A stretch of DNA of 64,000 bases from Rhodanobacteraceae bacterium (lineage in GTDB: Bacteria; Pseudomonadota; Gammaproteobacteria; Xanthomonadales; SZUA-5). The DNA lies in contig JACKOW010000013.1 in assembly GCA_024234055.1 (NCBI GenBank), positions 1 to 64,000 of the forward strand. The letters are read 5' to 3'. A program made the translations under genes and the position numbers. This document shows, in pieces, positions 50,867 to 58,671 of the stretch (positions are counted from its first letter, which is position 1; every line of letters starts with the position of its first letter). The notes below the pieces were generated by a model, which had not been told where the DNA came from, searched no databases, and worked only from the letters and a program-made list of their open reading frames with translations.

Positions 50867-52384
50867 ATGGGTCACCACAGCAGCAACAACCGTCGCGAGT
50901 TCCTGAAGAAGCTGGGCTGCAGCTTTGCCGCAGGCTCGCTGGCCAGCCTGATTCCGCAGCTGGCGCTGATGCCGCGAGCCATGGCCCAGTCGGCCACTGG
51001 CTACCGCGCCCTGGTCTGCGTCTATCTGGCTGGCGCCAACGATTCCTGGAACTGGCTGGTGCCACGCGACAGCGAGAGCTCCGGCAGCCGCTACGACACC
51101 TACCGCCTGACCCGCGGCGGCGTGTACAGCGGCAGCAACAGCAGCGGCCTGGCACTGGCTTTCAACGATCTGCTGCCGATCACACCCAGTAACCAGCCCA
51201 GTGCCTATGGCCTGCACCCGGCCAATGCCGATTTCACTGCGGTCAACGGCAGCGCCGCGCAGGCCCACAGCGGCATCCAGAGCTTGTTCAATCAGGGCAA
51301 GGCGGCCTTTGTCTGCAACACCGGCACCTTGGTCCGACCGATCAGCAAGAGCGAGTACGAAAACGGTGCGCCACGGCCACCGCAGCTGTTCTCGCACAAC
51401 GACCAGGAACTGCAGTGGCAGGTGGGCATGTCGGCGCCGAGCAATCCGATGGCACGTTTCGGCTGGGGTGGCCGGGTGGCCAAACTGGCCGCAGGTGGCC
51501 CGCTGGCGAACGGGCTGTCTCCGACGATTTCGGTCGCCGGCGCCGCGCGCTTCCTGATCGGCGACCAGATCCTGCCCTATCAGCTGTCCAGCGCTGGCGT
51601 CGACCTGATCGACAACTATGCTGCCGACAGCACCGCCAACTATTCCAATGTGCGTCGTGCAGTCCTCAACGACCTGCTCGACGATGCCCAGGTCCATCCC
51701 TTCGCCCGCGGCTATTCCAGCATTGCCCGACGCTCGCTCGATGTAGGCGAAAGCCTGGCCACCCTGCTGGATGCGCCCGATGGCAGCGGCAATGTCAGCA
51801 GTGTGTTTCCGGCCGGCAACACCCTCGCAGACCAGTTGAAGATGGTGGCGCGCATGATCAAGGTCAGCCGCACGCTGGGCGCCAATCGTCAGGTCTATTA
51901 CGTACGCATGGGCAGCTTCGATCTGCACCAGGGCATGTTTGAAGCCGGCGGCGAGATAGCGAGCACCGGCCACGGCGCGCTGCTGACCACACTGAATCAG
52001 GCCCTCGGTGCCTTCTGGAGTGCGCTGGGCGAGATCAACGCCCGCAGCGAAGTCACCACCTTCACGATGAGCGATTTCGGGCGCACGCTGAGCGGCAATG
52101 GCAGCGGCTCCGATCACGCCTGGGGCGGCAATCTGCTGGTGCTGGGCGACGCCGTGCGCGGCAATCAGCTCTACGGCAAGTTCCCGAAACTGGTGCTCAA
52201 CGCCAACGACAACGCCGACCAGGACTGGAGCCTGTCACGCGGGCAGTACATCCCGACCACAGCGGTGGATCAGGTGGCCTCCACGCTGGCGCGCTGGATG
52301 GGCGTGACCGACAGCACGGCGCTGGATGCCATCTTCCCGCAACTCGCCAACTTCAACGGCAATGATCTGGGATTCATGAGCTGA
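50867..52384 (+). CDS. DUF1501 Tat-exported protein
   Basis: This encodes 505 aa from the ATG at 50867 with AAGGAG upstream. The N-terminus NNRREFLKKLGCSFAAGSLA is a twin-arginine signal, so it is exported folded. DUF1501 features (alkaline-phosphatase-superfamily-like): RALVCVYLAGANDSWNWLVP, LFSHNDQELQWQ, GSFDLHQG, TFTMSDFGRTLSGNG and DHAWGGNLLVLG, which carry the Asp/His metal-type ligands. It follows the DUF1800 gene in one operon and is followed by a hairpin terminator. Substrate unknown. Confidence 0.92.
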   Translation: MGHHSSNNRREFLKKLGCSFAAGSLASLIPQLALMPRAMAQSATGYRALVCVYLAGANDSWNWLVPRDSESSGSRYDTYRLTRGGVYSGSNSSGLALAFNDLLPITPSNQPSAYGLHPANADFTAVNGSAAQAHSGIQSLFNQGKAAFVCNTGTLVRPISKSEYENGAPRPPQLFSHNDQELQWQVGMSAPSNPMARFGWGGRVAKLAAGGPLANGLSPTISVAGAARFLIGDQILPYQLSSAGVDLIDNYAADSTANYSNVRRAVLNDLLDDAQVHPFARGYSSIARRSLDVGESLATLLDAPDGSGNVSSVFPAGNTLADQLKMVARMIKVSRTLGANRQVYYVRMGSFDLHQGMFEAGGEIASTGHGALLTTLNQALGAFWSALGEINARSEVTTFTMSDFGRTLSGNGSGSDHAWGGNLLVLGDAVRGNQLYGKFPKLVLNANDNADQDWSLSRGQYIPTTAVDQVASTLARWMGVTDSTALDAIFPQLANFNGNDLGFMS

Positions 52385-52397
52385 TCCGACAACCGCA

Positions 52398-52425
52398 GGC
52401 AAGATCAGCATCCGCTGATCCTGCC
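52398..52425 (+). terminator. Hairpin terminator after the DUF1800/DUF1501 operon
   Basis: The core stem GATCAGC/GCTGATC (52403-52409, 52414-52420) with a 4-nt loop is extended by GGCA/TGCC across one mismatch. It begins 14 bp after the stop codon. Confidence 0.65.
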
Positions 52426-52612
52426 AACGCGGCCATAAGCGAGGCCATGGGAGTCCCCGTCGCCCCTGGCGGCGCGCCTGTTTCGCGCAACCAGCATTGG
52501 GGGGGCACGAGGGCAGCAATGGCAGCCTCACCGCGAGCTCTTGATCTTGCGTGCCCTCGTGCCCTCTCGCCCTCAATCCAACAACTTGAGGCATGTTTGA
52601 CGAGACCGCGCT

Positions 52613-54376
52613 CTACGGCGCCTGGGCTACTTCAGCCATGCTGGAATCATAGACATTCACACGGTTACGGCCGGCGTGCTTGGAGGCATAGAGGGCGTGA
52701 TCGGCATGGGCCAGCAATCGATCCAGATCGTAGCCGGAATCTGCGCTGGAGCTGACTCCAAAGCTGGCGCTGACCTCGAAGCTGGCGCCGTTAGTGCGAC
52801 CATCGATGCCAGCAATGCACTCGCGTAGCTGCGAAGCCAGCTCGCGGGCGCAATCCAGATCGCAGTCCGGGCGCAGAATCGCGAACTCTTCTCCACCAAT
52901 GCGCGCAAAAACGTCTTTGCCCGTCACCGCTGACTTCGACACCGACGCGACCTGACGCAACACCCAGTCGCCGGTGGCATGTCCAAAGTGATCGTTGATG
53001 CGCTTGAACAGGTCCAGATCAAACATGATCAAGCTCACCACCCTGCGCTTGCGTTCGCTGGCCAGCAGCAGTTCGCCAGCGCGATCGGTGAAATGCCCGC
53101 GATTGGACAGGCCAGTCAAGGCGTCGGTTTCAGCCAGTCGCTTCAGCTCGATCTGCACCCGCTTGATGCGATAGGCCCAGAAGGCCAGCGACGCCAGCAG
53201 CAACAACACCAGCGCCAGCACCAGCTGGGTGTTGGTGGCCGCCTGCTTGCTGACCTTCTGCTCCAGCTGCAGCACCCGGTTCTGGCGGTTGAGCAGCTCG
53301 ATGGTCTGGGTCTTCTGCAGGGTTTCGTGCTTGGCCAGCTGCACCGCCAGTTCGCGGGCCTTGGTGGCATCCAGATAGGCCTTGTCGGCCTCGGCATAAT
53401 TGCGGTACTGCTCCAGCGCAGCGGCCGTGTCGCCGCGTTCGATGGCGGTGTCATAAAGGGTCTTGTAGGCCAGCACCAGCGGCAGAGAAAAGGCAATGCC
53501 GCTGCTCTGGGCGATGGCCTGGCGGGCGTGCTCCTCGGCTTCAGCCGCGTGACCCAGCTTGTAATGGTACTGCGCAAGCAGTGACTGGATTTCGCCGATC
53601 AGCCGCGGGTAGCGGGTGGCGTCGACCTCGGCTAGGTGCTGCTGCAACAAGCTCACCGCCTCGGCAGTTCGTCCCTCGGCATCCCACTTGCGCGCCAGAT
53701 AGCCGCGAACGAAACCGGTCACCAGGACCTCACCTTCGGCTTGACAGCGCTGGATTCGCTCCGTGAACTGCTGATCGTCTGCCGGCAGCTCACCCAGATT
53801 GAACAGGGCTTCCAGACGCATGAATTCCGCTTTGCAGCGCGTACGCCCGCTGGTCGGTTCAGCCAGCACCATGTCGGCATAGTGCAGCGCCAGATCGTAC
53901 TGCCCCACCTGATTGAAGAGCACCATGGCACCGATCAGGCTCTGCTGCCGCAGCTGCTGGTCACTGATCTGAGGCAGCAAGGCCAGGGTCTGGTCGAGGT
54001 AGGCCAGGCCCTCCGCAAACTCTCGTGTTGCCGCAAAGTTGTTGACGAGAAACGCGCCAGTCTGAAAGCGCACGTTCACATCGGTAGCTTCTTCGAACAG
54101 CACCTTGAGATCGCGGATCGCGCCTTGAAAATCACCGGCCAGCGCGAGTCTGTAGGTCTGCAGATAGCGCAGACGTTCACGCTGCTGCACGGTCGCCTCG
54201 ACACTTATGGCATCGAGCCGATCCAGCAGCAGGGAAAATTTGCCCGCATCGGCACTGCGCAGGGCATCCGCTTCAGCCAACAGTGATTCGAACTGATCCG
54301 AATCACCGTGGGCCTGAGGCGTCAGGCAGAGCAGCAGCGCCAGGCAGCTCGCGCGGAGCATTGGCCGACTGGACAT
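52613..54376 (-). CDS. Periplasmic TPR-sensor diguanylate cyclase (GGDEF), last gene of the borosin operon
   Basis: This encodes 587 aa. Signal peptide (ASCLALLLCLTPQAHG), a helical TPR-like region (residues about 25-375), a coiled coil (KTQTIELLNRQNRVLQLEQK), a single TM helix (about residues 382-404) and a C-terminal GGDEF domain (about residues 415-580) with intact GGEEF and DxLTGLxNR motifs. It should make c-di-GMP in the cytoplasm in response to a periplasmic cue. The RxxD inhibitory site is not conserved (TGKD before ARIGGEEF). The gene starts 14 bp after the borosin precursor, so it is probably cotranscribed with it. Confidence 0.9.
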   Translation of the reverse strand: MSSRPMLRASCLALLLCLTPQAHGDSDQFESLLAEADALRSADAGKFSLLLDRLDAISVEATVQQRERLRYLQTYRLALAGDFQGAIRDLKVLFEEATDVNVRFQTGAFLVNNFAATREFAEGLAYLDQTLALLPQISDQQLRQQSLIGAMVLFNQVGQYDLALHYADMVLAEPTSGRTRCKAEFMRLEALFNLGELPADDQQFTERIQRCQAEGEVLVTGFVRGYLARKWDAEGRTAEAVSLLQQHLAEVDATRYPRLIGEIQSLLAQYHYKLGHAAEAEEHARQAIAQSSGIAFSLPLVLAYKTLYDTAIERGDTAAALEQYRNYAEADKAYLDATKARELAVQLAKHETLQKTQTIELLNRQNRVLQLEQKVSKQAATNTQLVLALVLLLLASLAFWAYRIKRVQIELKRLAETDALTGLSNRGHFTDRAGELLLASERKRRVVSLIMFDLDLFKRINDHFGHATGDWVLRQVASVSKSAVTGKDVFARIGGEEFAILRPDCDLDCARELASQLRECIAGIDGRTNGASFEVSASFGVSSSADSGYDLDRLLAHADHALYASKHAGRNRVNVYDSSMAEVAQAP

Positions 54377-54390
54377 GGATCTGGCCGTGT

Positions 54391-54681
54391 TCAGCGCCCC
54401 GCCGCAACCCGCCGCGACTCGGTCTGCTGCTCAGGCTCCTGAGCCGGATCTTGAGCCGGTTGCTCATCCGGTTGCTGCGGTTCGTTTTCTGCCGGCAGCA
54501 AGATGAAGCACACGGCCTCGCTGGCGCCGAGCAACTGCGGCAGACGGGTGGCATCACGACGCGCCAGCGCTTCACGCAGTTCGGCGCCAACATCCAGGCG
54601 GGATACCGCCGCCGCATAGCTCTGATCCGACTGCTCAACCGAGGCACCTAACTGGGCAAGAAATTCAACAACCTTCGACAT
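54391..54681 (-). CDS. Split-borosin precursor peptide
   Basis: This encodes 96 aa with a good ribosome site (AGGAG seven bases before the ATG at 54679-54681). Residues 1-52 (SKVVEFLAQLGASVEQSD ... LREALARRDATRLPQLLG) form a small helical LigA-like borosin-binding domain like that of SonA. The predicted core is AVCFILLPAENE at about residues 56-67, in the position of SonA's SYLVIS core. A Gln/Pro/Glu-rich tail (PQQPDEQPAQDPAQEPEQQ) follows. It is encoded 28 bp downstream of the methyltransferase, which would N-methylate core backbone amides. No peptidase is evident. Assignment rests on remembered family similarity and gene pairing. Confidence 0.82.
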   Translation of the reverse strand: MSKVVEFLAQLGASVEQSDQSYAAAVSRLDVGAELREALARRDATRLPQLLGASEAVCFILLPAENEPQQPDEQPAQDPAQEPEQQTESRRVAAGR

Positions 54682-54709
54682 GCCGTTCTCCTGTGGACTT
54701 GGGGTGGGC

Positions 54710-55522
54710 TCAAGCGGCACGGAACTGCTGTTCCAGTGCGTCGAGTTTGGATTTGACCAGCGCATTGCTGAGCATGCGCCGAGCGGGCGGTACGATCAGC
54801 GTCGATTGCAGGGTGAGGGGCACAGAGGCCAGATCCCGCAGCGCCAGTGTTTCGATCCTCGGGGGGGCGATGGCCAGCGTCGCCGCTTCGTAGACGGTCA
54901 CCCGGTGCTCGGCGGGATAGTCGGCGCCCAGCACTTCGACCAGCAATTCCACGTACGCAGGGTTGGTGCTCAACCTGCGGCTATGGATGTCACCAGTGAT
55001 GCCCACCTGCCAGAGGATCAGATAGGCCGCAGTATCGATGTGGCGCTGGTAGGCCATGAACTGACTGGCTTCGAAATGCTGGCAGCCGTAACGCCCAGGA
55101 TCGATGCCGAGATCAGCGTAGAGACAATCCTCGGCTGAAATGCCCGGCTCCATGTGCGCGTGAAAGCCCTCTTGACGGGCCTGCTCGATCGCCTGATGCG
55201 GCGCCAGCGCGAACACGCCCGGATGGCCGTAGAAGGCGCCACAGACGCGCTTGCCGGCGCGAACTTCGATCAGCATGACCTCGACCATCTCGCGATAGGT
55301 CTGGTGACGCGACTTGCCCTCACCGTAACAGGGCTGCAGGTTGCGCACATCCGCATGCATCTGCTGCAGCCAGAGTTCCACCAGTGGATCGGAGACCGCG
55401 GCGAAGACCACCTCGGCCTGTTCGATATGGCTACGAGACCGCGGACTGATGTGCGCGCCCAGAGTCATCCCCAGACCCACGCAGACCAGTGAACCCGCAA
55501 GCTCGGCACGCTCAGTTTGCAT
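54710..55522 (-). CDS. Borosin alpha-N-methyltransferase (SonM/OphMA-like TP-methylase)
   Basis: This encodes 270 aa from the ATG at 55520-55522; the longer frame reads into a minisatellite and is rejected. The tetrapyrrole-methylase fold shows SAM-site GSLVCVGLGM near residue 10, and SAFYGHPGVF-like GAFYGHPGVF near residue 95. The four catalytic residues of OphMA fall at identical numbers: Y66, R72, Y76 (CYGEGKSRHQTY) and Y98. EPGISAEDCLYADLGIDP, HFEASQFM and LILWQVGITGD are further borosin-class segments. It iteratively methylates backbone amides of the precursor in trans, unlike fused fungal OphMA. Cytoplasmic. Confidence 0.92.
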   Translation of the reverse strand: MQTERAELAGSLVCVGLGMTLGAHISPRSRSHIEQAEVVFAAVSDPLVELWLQQMHADVRNLQPCYGEGKSRHQTYREMVEVMLIEVRAGKRVCGAFYGHPGVFALAPHQAIEQARQEGFHAHMEPGISAEDCLYADLGIDPGRYGCQHFEASQFMAYQRHIDTAAYLILWQVGITGDIHSRRLSTNPAYVELLVEVLGADYPAEHRVTVYEAATLAIAPPRIETLALRDLASVPLTLQSTLIVPPARRMLSNALVKSKLDALEQQFRAA

Positions 55523-55617
55523 CCAGCCCGGCCTCAGGAAGTTGCAGCGAATCAATCGTGGCCGCATCGGCGCGACCGGCCCGGGCACACCATATCCGAA
55601 TGATGAGTCAATGCAAC

Positions 55618-55800
55618 AGGGCGCGAGGGCGCGAGGGGCAAAAGCACGAGGGCACGAGGGCGCGAGGGCAAGAGGGCACGCAAGAGCGGGTTTGAGGCGA
55701 GCTGCTGATCTTTCTTGCCCTCTTGCCCTCTTGCCCTCTTGCCCTCTTGCCCTCTTGCCCTCTTGCCCTCTTGCCCTCTTGCCCTCTTGCCCACTTGCCC
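55618..55800. repeat. Inverted-orientation minisatellite (AGGGCAAG / CTTGCCCT)
   Basis: About eight degenerate AGGGCxxG units (55618-55682) face eleven nearly perfect CTTGCCCT units (55714-55800). The two blocks are reverse complements with a 31-bp spacer, so the DNA or RNA could form a long hairpin. The array fills the gap between the acetyltransferase stop codon and the borosin methyltransferase start, which is where the operon promoter should be. Confidence 0.9.
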
Positions 55801-56361
55801 TCAGTCCAGGCCCTGCCGCTGCTGCCATTGCCGCCGAGTCAACTCCCAGCGAAAGCCGAGCGCCGTGTCGGCATCCGCTGTCAGCGCCGCGAAGCCGAGC
55901 TTGTGCATCAAGCCGCTGGCAGACCCGTTGTTGCCGGCATGCCGGGTATGCAGACGGGCCACGGTCGACGCGCTGAAGACATGATCAGCCAGCAACGCAA
56001 TGGCCTTGGCCGCAAGGCCGCGGTTCTGCCACGCCGCCAGCACCATGGCCCCGACTTCACCTTGCAGCTCGGTCTCGGCGGCCGGTGTTGCCACGACGCC
56101 CAGCAGCCCGACGTCGGCATCCAGGGCTTCGATCACCCAATAGCGCGCCCGCGAGTGCGGATCCGCGTTGGCCTTCAAGGCCAGGGCGAAGGCGCGCTGT
56201 GCCGCGGGCTTGGTCAATACCTCGGCCACCTGCCGCATCAGATCGACATCGGTGTATACGGCGCAATAGAGCGCTTCGTCGAACTGAACCAGGGGCCGCA
56301 GACGCAATCCATCCCTGACCATCTCCCGCAATGGCGGCATCTGAGGCGGGTGGTCGCCCAT
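55801..56361 (-). CDS. GNAT-family N-acetyltransferase (RimJ-like)
   Basis: This encodes 186 aa from the ATG at 56359-56361; a TTG at 56379 is possible. The GNAT core is seen in DGLRLRPLVQFDEALYCAVY (start of the fold), RYWVIEALDADVGLLGVVAT, GEVGAMVLAAWQNRGLAAKA (acetyl-CoA-binding beta4-loop-alpha3; Q-N-R-G-L-A), and NNGSASGLMHKLGF. Substrate unknown. The stop codon abuts the minisatellite. It is upstream of the borosin operon on the same strand and may or may not belong to it. Confidence 0.85.
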   Translation of the reverse strand: MGDHPPQMPPLREMVRDGLRLRPLVQFDEALYCAVYTDVDLMRQVAEVLTKPAAQRAFALALKANADPHSRARYWVIEALDADVGLLGVVATPAAETELQGEVGAMVLAAWQNRGLAAKAIALLADHVFSASTVARLHTRHAGNNGSASGLMHKLGFAALTADADTALGFRWELTRRQWQQRQGLD

Positions 56362-56547
56362 CACGGGATCAGTTCTCAAGCATCATCAGTCGACGCAGAG
56401 TCTTGCCGATGGCCCGAACAGCAGCAAGTCTGTCGAGCCGAACCCAGCCGCTTCCCTTCGCGTCCTTTCTGCTTTTCCTTCGCGACCTTTGCGGCCTGCT
56501 TCTTCGGCACCCTGCACCAGCAGGCCCCAGCCGGGGCGCGGCGTCCG

Positions 56548-58146
56548 CTAAGCCGCGCGACGCTCCGCTGTCTTGTTGTTGCGGGTGCGCAGCCAGGCCG
56601 CGTATTCGTCCAGATCGCCGTCGAACTCCTCCACATGGCCGTCGGCCACGCGCCAATAGGTGTTGCACACCAGACCGGTGAGATGGCGGTCATGCGAGAC
56701 CAGCACGATGGCGCCGCCGAAGTCACTCAGGGCTTCGGCCAGGGCCTCACGGGTTTCCAGATCCAGATGGTTGGTGGGCTCGTCGAGCAGCATGACGTTG
56801 GGTTTGCGCCAGGCGATCAGGGCCAGCGCCAGCCGCGCTCGCTCGCCGCCGGAGAAGCCGTCGACCAGCTCGAAAGCGCGATTGCCGGGAAAGCTCCAGC
56901 GCCCCAGGTAATCGCGGAATTCCTGTACCGACACACCGGGCGCAATCATGCGCATGTGATCGATCGGGCTTTGACCCTCATGCAGCGATTCCACCGTGTG
57001 CTGGGCGAAGTAGCCGAGTTCCAGGTCCGGATGGTTGATGCGCTCGCCCTTGAGCAAGGGCAGTTCGCCGACCAGCGACTTGACCAGCGTCGATTTGCCG
57101 GCGCCGTTGGGGCCAAGCAAACCGATGCGATCGCCCGCTTCCAGGCGGAAGTCGACATTGGCCAGCACCCGATGCTGGCCATAACCGGCATCGACATGAT
57201 TCAGGCGAATCAGCGAGAACGGCAGCTTGGGCGGATCGCTGAAACCAATGCGCACTTCACGCTCGGCGCGCACCGCCTCGGTACCGGCCAGCTTGGCCAG
57301 ACGCTTGACCCGCGACTGCGCCTGCTTGGCGCGCGCCGCCGACGCCTTGAAGCGGTCGATGAAGGCCTGCAGATGGGCACGCTCGGCCTGCTCCTTCTCG
57401 AAGGCGATCTGCTGCAGGCGCAGATGCTCTGAGCGCTGGCGCTCGAAGCTGGTGTAGTCGCCGGTGTAGAGCTTGGCCTTGCCCTCGTTCAGATGCAGCG
57501 TATGGGTGCACAATCCATCAAGGAACTCGCGGTCATGCGAGATCATCATCAACATGCCCGGATATTTCAGCAGCCATTGCTCCAGCCACATCACCGCATC
57601 CAGGTCCAGATGGTTGGTGGGCTCGTCGAGCAGCAGCAAATCACTGGGCATCATCAATGCCCGCGCCAGATTCAGGCGCACCCGCCAGCCGCCGGAAAAG
57701 GCCGACACCGGCATCTCGTGGGTGTCCGGCGTGAAACCCAGACCATGCAACAGTCGCCCCGCGCGCGCCGTGGCGTCATAGCCGTTGATCTCGGCCAGCT
57801 TCTGGTGGGCCTCGGCCACCGCGTCCCAGTCCTCGGCGGCCATCGCTTCGGCCTCGGCGCGAATGATGGCGTGCACTTCGGTGTCGCCCGAGAGCACGAA
57901 ATCCAGCGCTGGATCCGGCAAGGACGGCGTTTCCTGGGCCACGCTGGCGATACGCAGCCGCTGCGGGATATCGACATCGCCGCGGTCAGCTTCCAGCTCA
58001 CCCTGGATCACGGCAAACAGACTGGACTTGCCACAGCCATTACGCCCGATCACGCCAACGCGCTGGCCGTCATGCAGGGCAATGTCCATTCCGGACAGCA
58101 ACAGGCGCTCGCCGCGGCGCAGCGCGAAATTCTTGAAGGCAATCAT
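56548..58146 (-). CDS. ABC-F family ATPase (YheS/Uup type)
   Basis: This encodes 532 aa with two ABC cassettes and no membrane domain. Walker A 1: GRNGCGKSS near residue 35; signature SGGWRVRLNLARAL; Walker B LLLLDEPTNHLDL. The linker (residues about 230-300) is the charged P-site tRNA-interaction arm (LRLQQIAFEKEQAERAHLQA). Walker A 2: GPNGAGKST near residue 345; signature SGGERARLALAL; Walker B VMLLDEPTNHLDL. ABC-F proteins act on ribosomes, not in transport. The short C-terminus without a coiled coil favours YheS over Uup. Confidence 0.93.
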   Translation of the reverse strand: MIAFKNFALRRGERLLLSGMDIALHDGQRVGVIGRNGCGKSSLFAVIQGELEADRGDVDIPQRLRIASVAQETPSLPDPALDFVLSGDTEVHAIIRAEAEAMAAEDWDAVAEAHQKLAEINGYDATARAGRLLHGLGFTPDTHEMPVSAFSGGWRVRLNLARALMMPSDLLLLDEPTNHLDLDAVMWLEQWLLKYPGMLMMISHDREFLDGLCTHTLHLNEGKAKLYTGDYTSFERQRSEHLRLQQIAFEKEQAERAHLQAFIDRFKASAARAKQAQSRVKRLAKLAGTEAVRAEREVRIGFSDPPKLPFSLIRLNHVDAGYGQHRVLANVDFRLEAGDRIGLLGPNGAGKSTLVKSLVGELPLLKGERINHPDLELGYFAQHTVESLHEGQSPIDHMRMIAPGVSVQEFRDYLGRWSFPGNRAFELVDGFSGGERARLALALIAWRKPNVMLLDEPTNHLDLETREALAEALSDFGGAIVLVSHDRHLTGLVCNTYWRVADGHVEEFDGDLDEYAAWLRTRNNKTAERRAA

Positions 58147-58311
58147 GGGCGCGGAGTCTACGCCGGAGTTCTAGAAGGTTTGCGTCAGCAGGCGAGTATT
58201 TTTGGGGGCACGGGAAGGGCTCGCAGTATTGGCGACCTTGCGGTTCTTTGATCCTGGCCGGCAGCAGACCATGGGCCACGAACCGCGCTGCTTCGAAGCG
58301 ACTCCGAGGAG

Positions 58312-58331
58312 GGCCGCGCGCCTGCGCGGCC
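58312..58331. terminator. GC-rich hairpin between ABC-F and IPTL remnant
   Basis: Eight-base arms GGCCGCGC and GCGCGGCC with a 4-nt loop. Placed 49 bp after the IPTL-CTERM remnant stop. No T-run. Confidence 0.4.
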
Positions 58332-58379
58332 GCTCGTGAGCTTCAGCGAAAACAGCGCGGCGCCCTCCAACAAGGCGTG

Positions 58380-58625
58380 TCAGCGATCTCGGCGCACAGA
58401 GACAGCACCCAGCAGTGCCAGCGCCAAAGCGAGCAGAATCAGCCCGTCGTTGCCCAAAGCAGGAATACCCTCGACCGCGAAGCCGACCTGCACGGACACG
58501 TTAGCGACGTCATTGCCGGCAACCGGGTCTGGCGTATCCGAACCGTTGCTGGCATTGACCGCCGTGGCACCTGCACTGTTGCTGTAGGAAAAGCCCTGCA
58601 GGGAGGGAATTTCAGCGCGCCATCT
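58380..58625 (-). pseudogene. Remnant of a secreted protein with IPTL-CTERM-like tail
   Basis: The last 64 codons before 58380 read NSAGATAVNASNGSDTPDPV ... VGFAVEGIPALG and then NDGLILLALALALLGAVSVR and RDR, an IPTL-like motif, hydrophobic helix and Arg cluster. This is the C-terminal end expected of a large exported repeat protein, but the sequence upstream becomes unrelated and runs into the porin gene. No start codon or signal peptide can be assigned. It is interpreted as the 3' fragment of a deleted gene. Confidence 0.6.
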
Positions 58626-58671
58626 TGTTCTCGTGGCTGGTAGAACGGTGTGCCTGAAGCTGCCAGCCTGC

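Noticed and set aside
49721..52117. 798-codon minus-strand frame opposite DUF1800/DUF1501
   Set aside because: His/Gln/Ala-rich low-complexity translation typical of antisense frames in high-GC DNA; both plus-strand genes are firmly assigned.
55618..55800. CRISPR array
   Set aside because: The units are contiguous 8-bp repeats without unique spacers, and no cas gene is present.
54710..55828. Longer start for the borosin methyltransferase
   Set aside because: The extension translates the minisatellite (repeated Gly-Gln-Glu-Gly-Lys-Arg-Ala-Arg units), whereas the ATG at 55522 places the catalytic residues at the family numbering.
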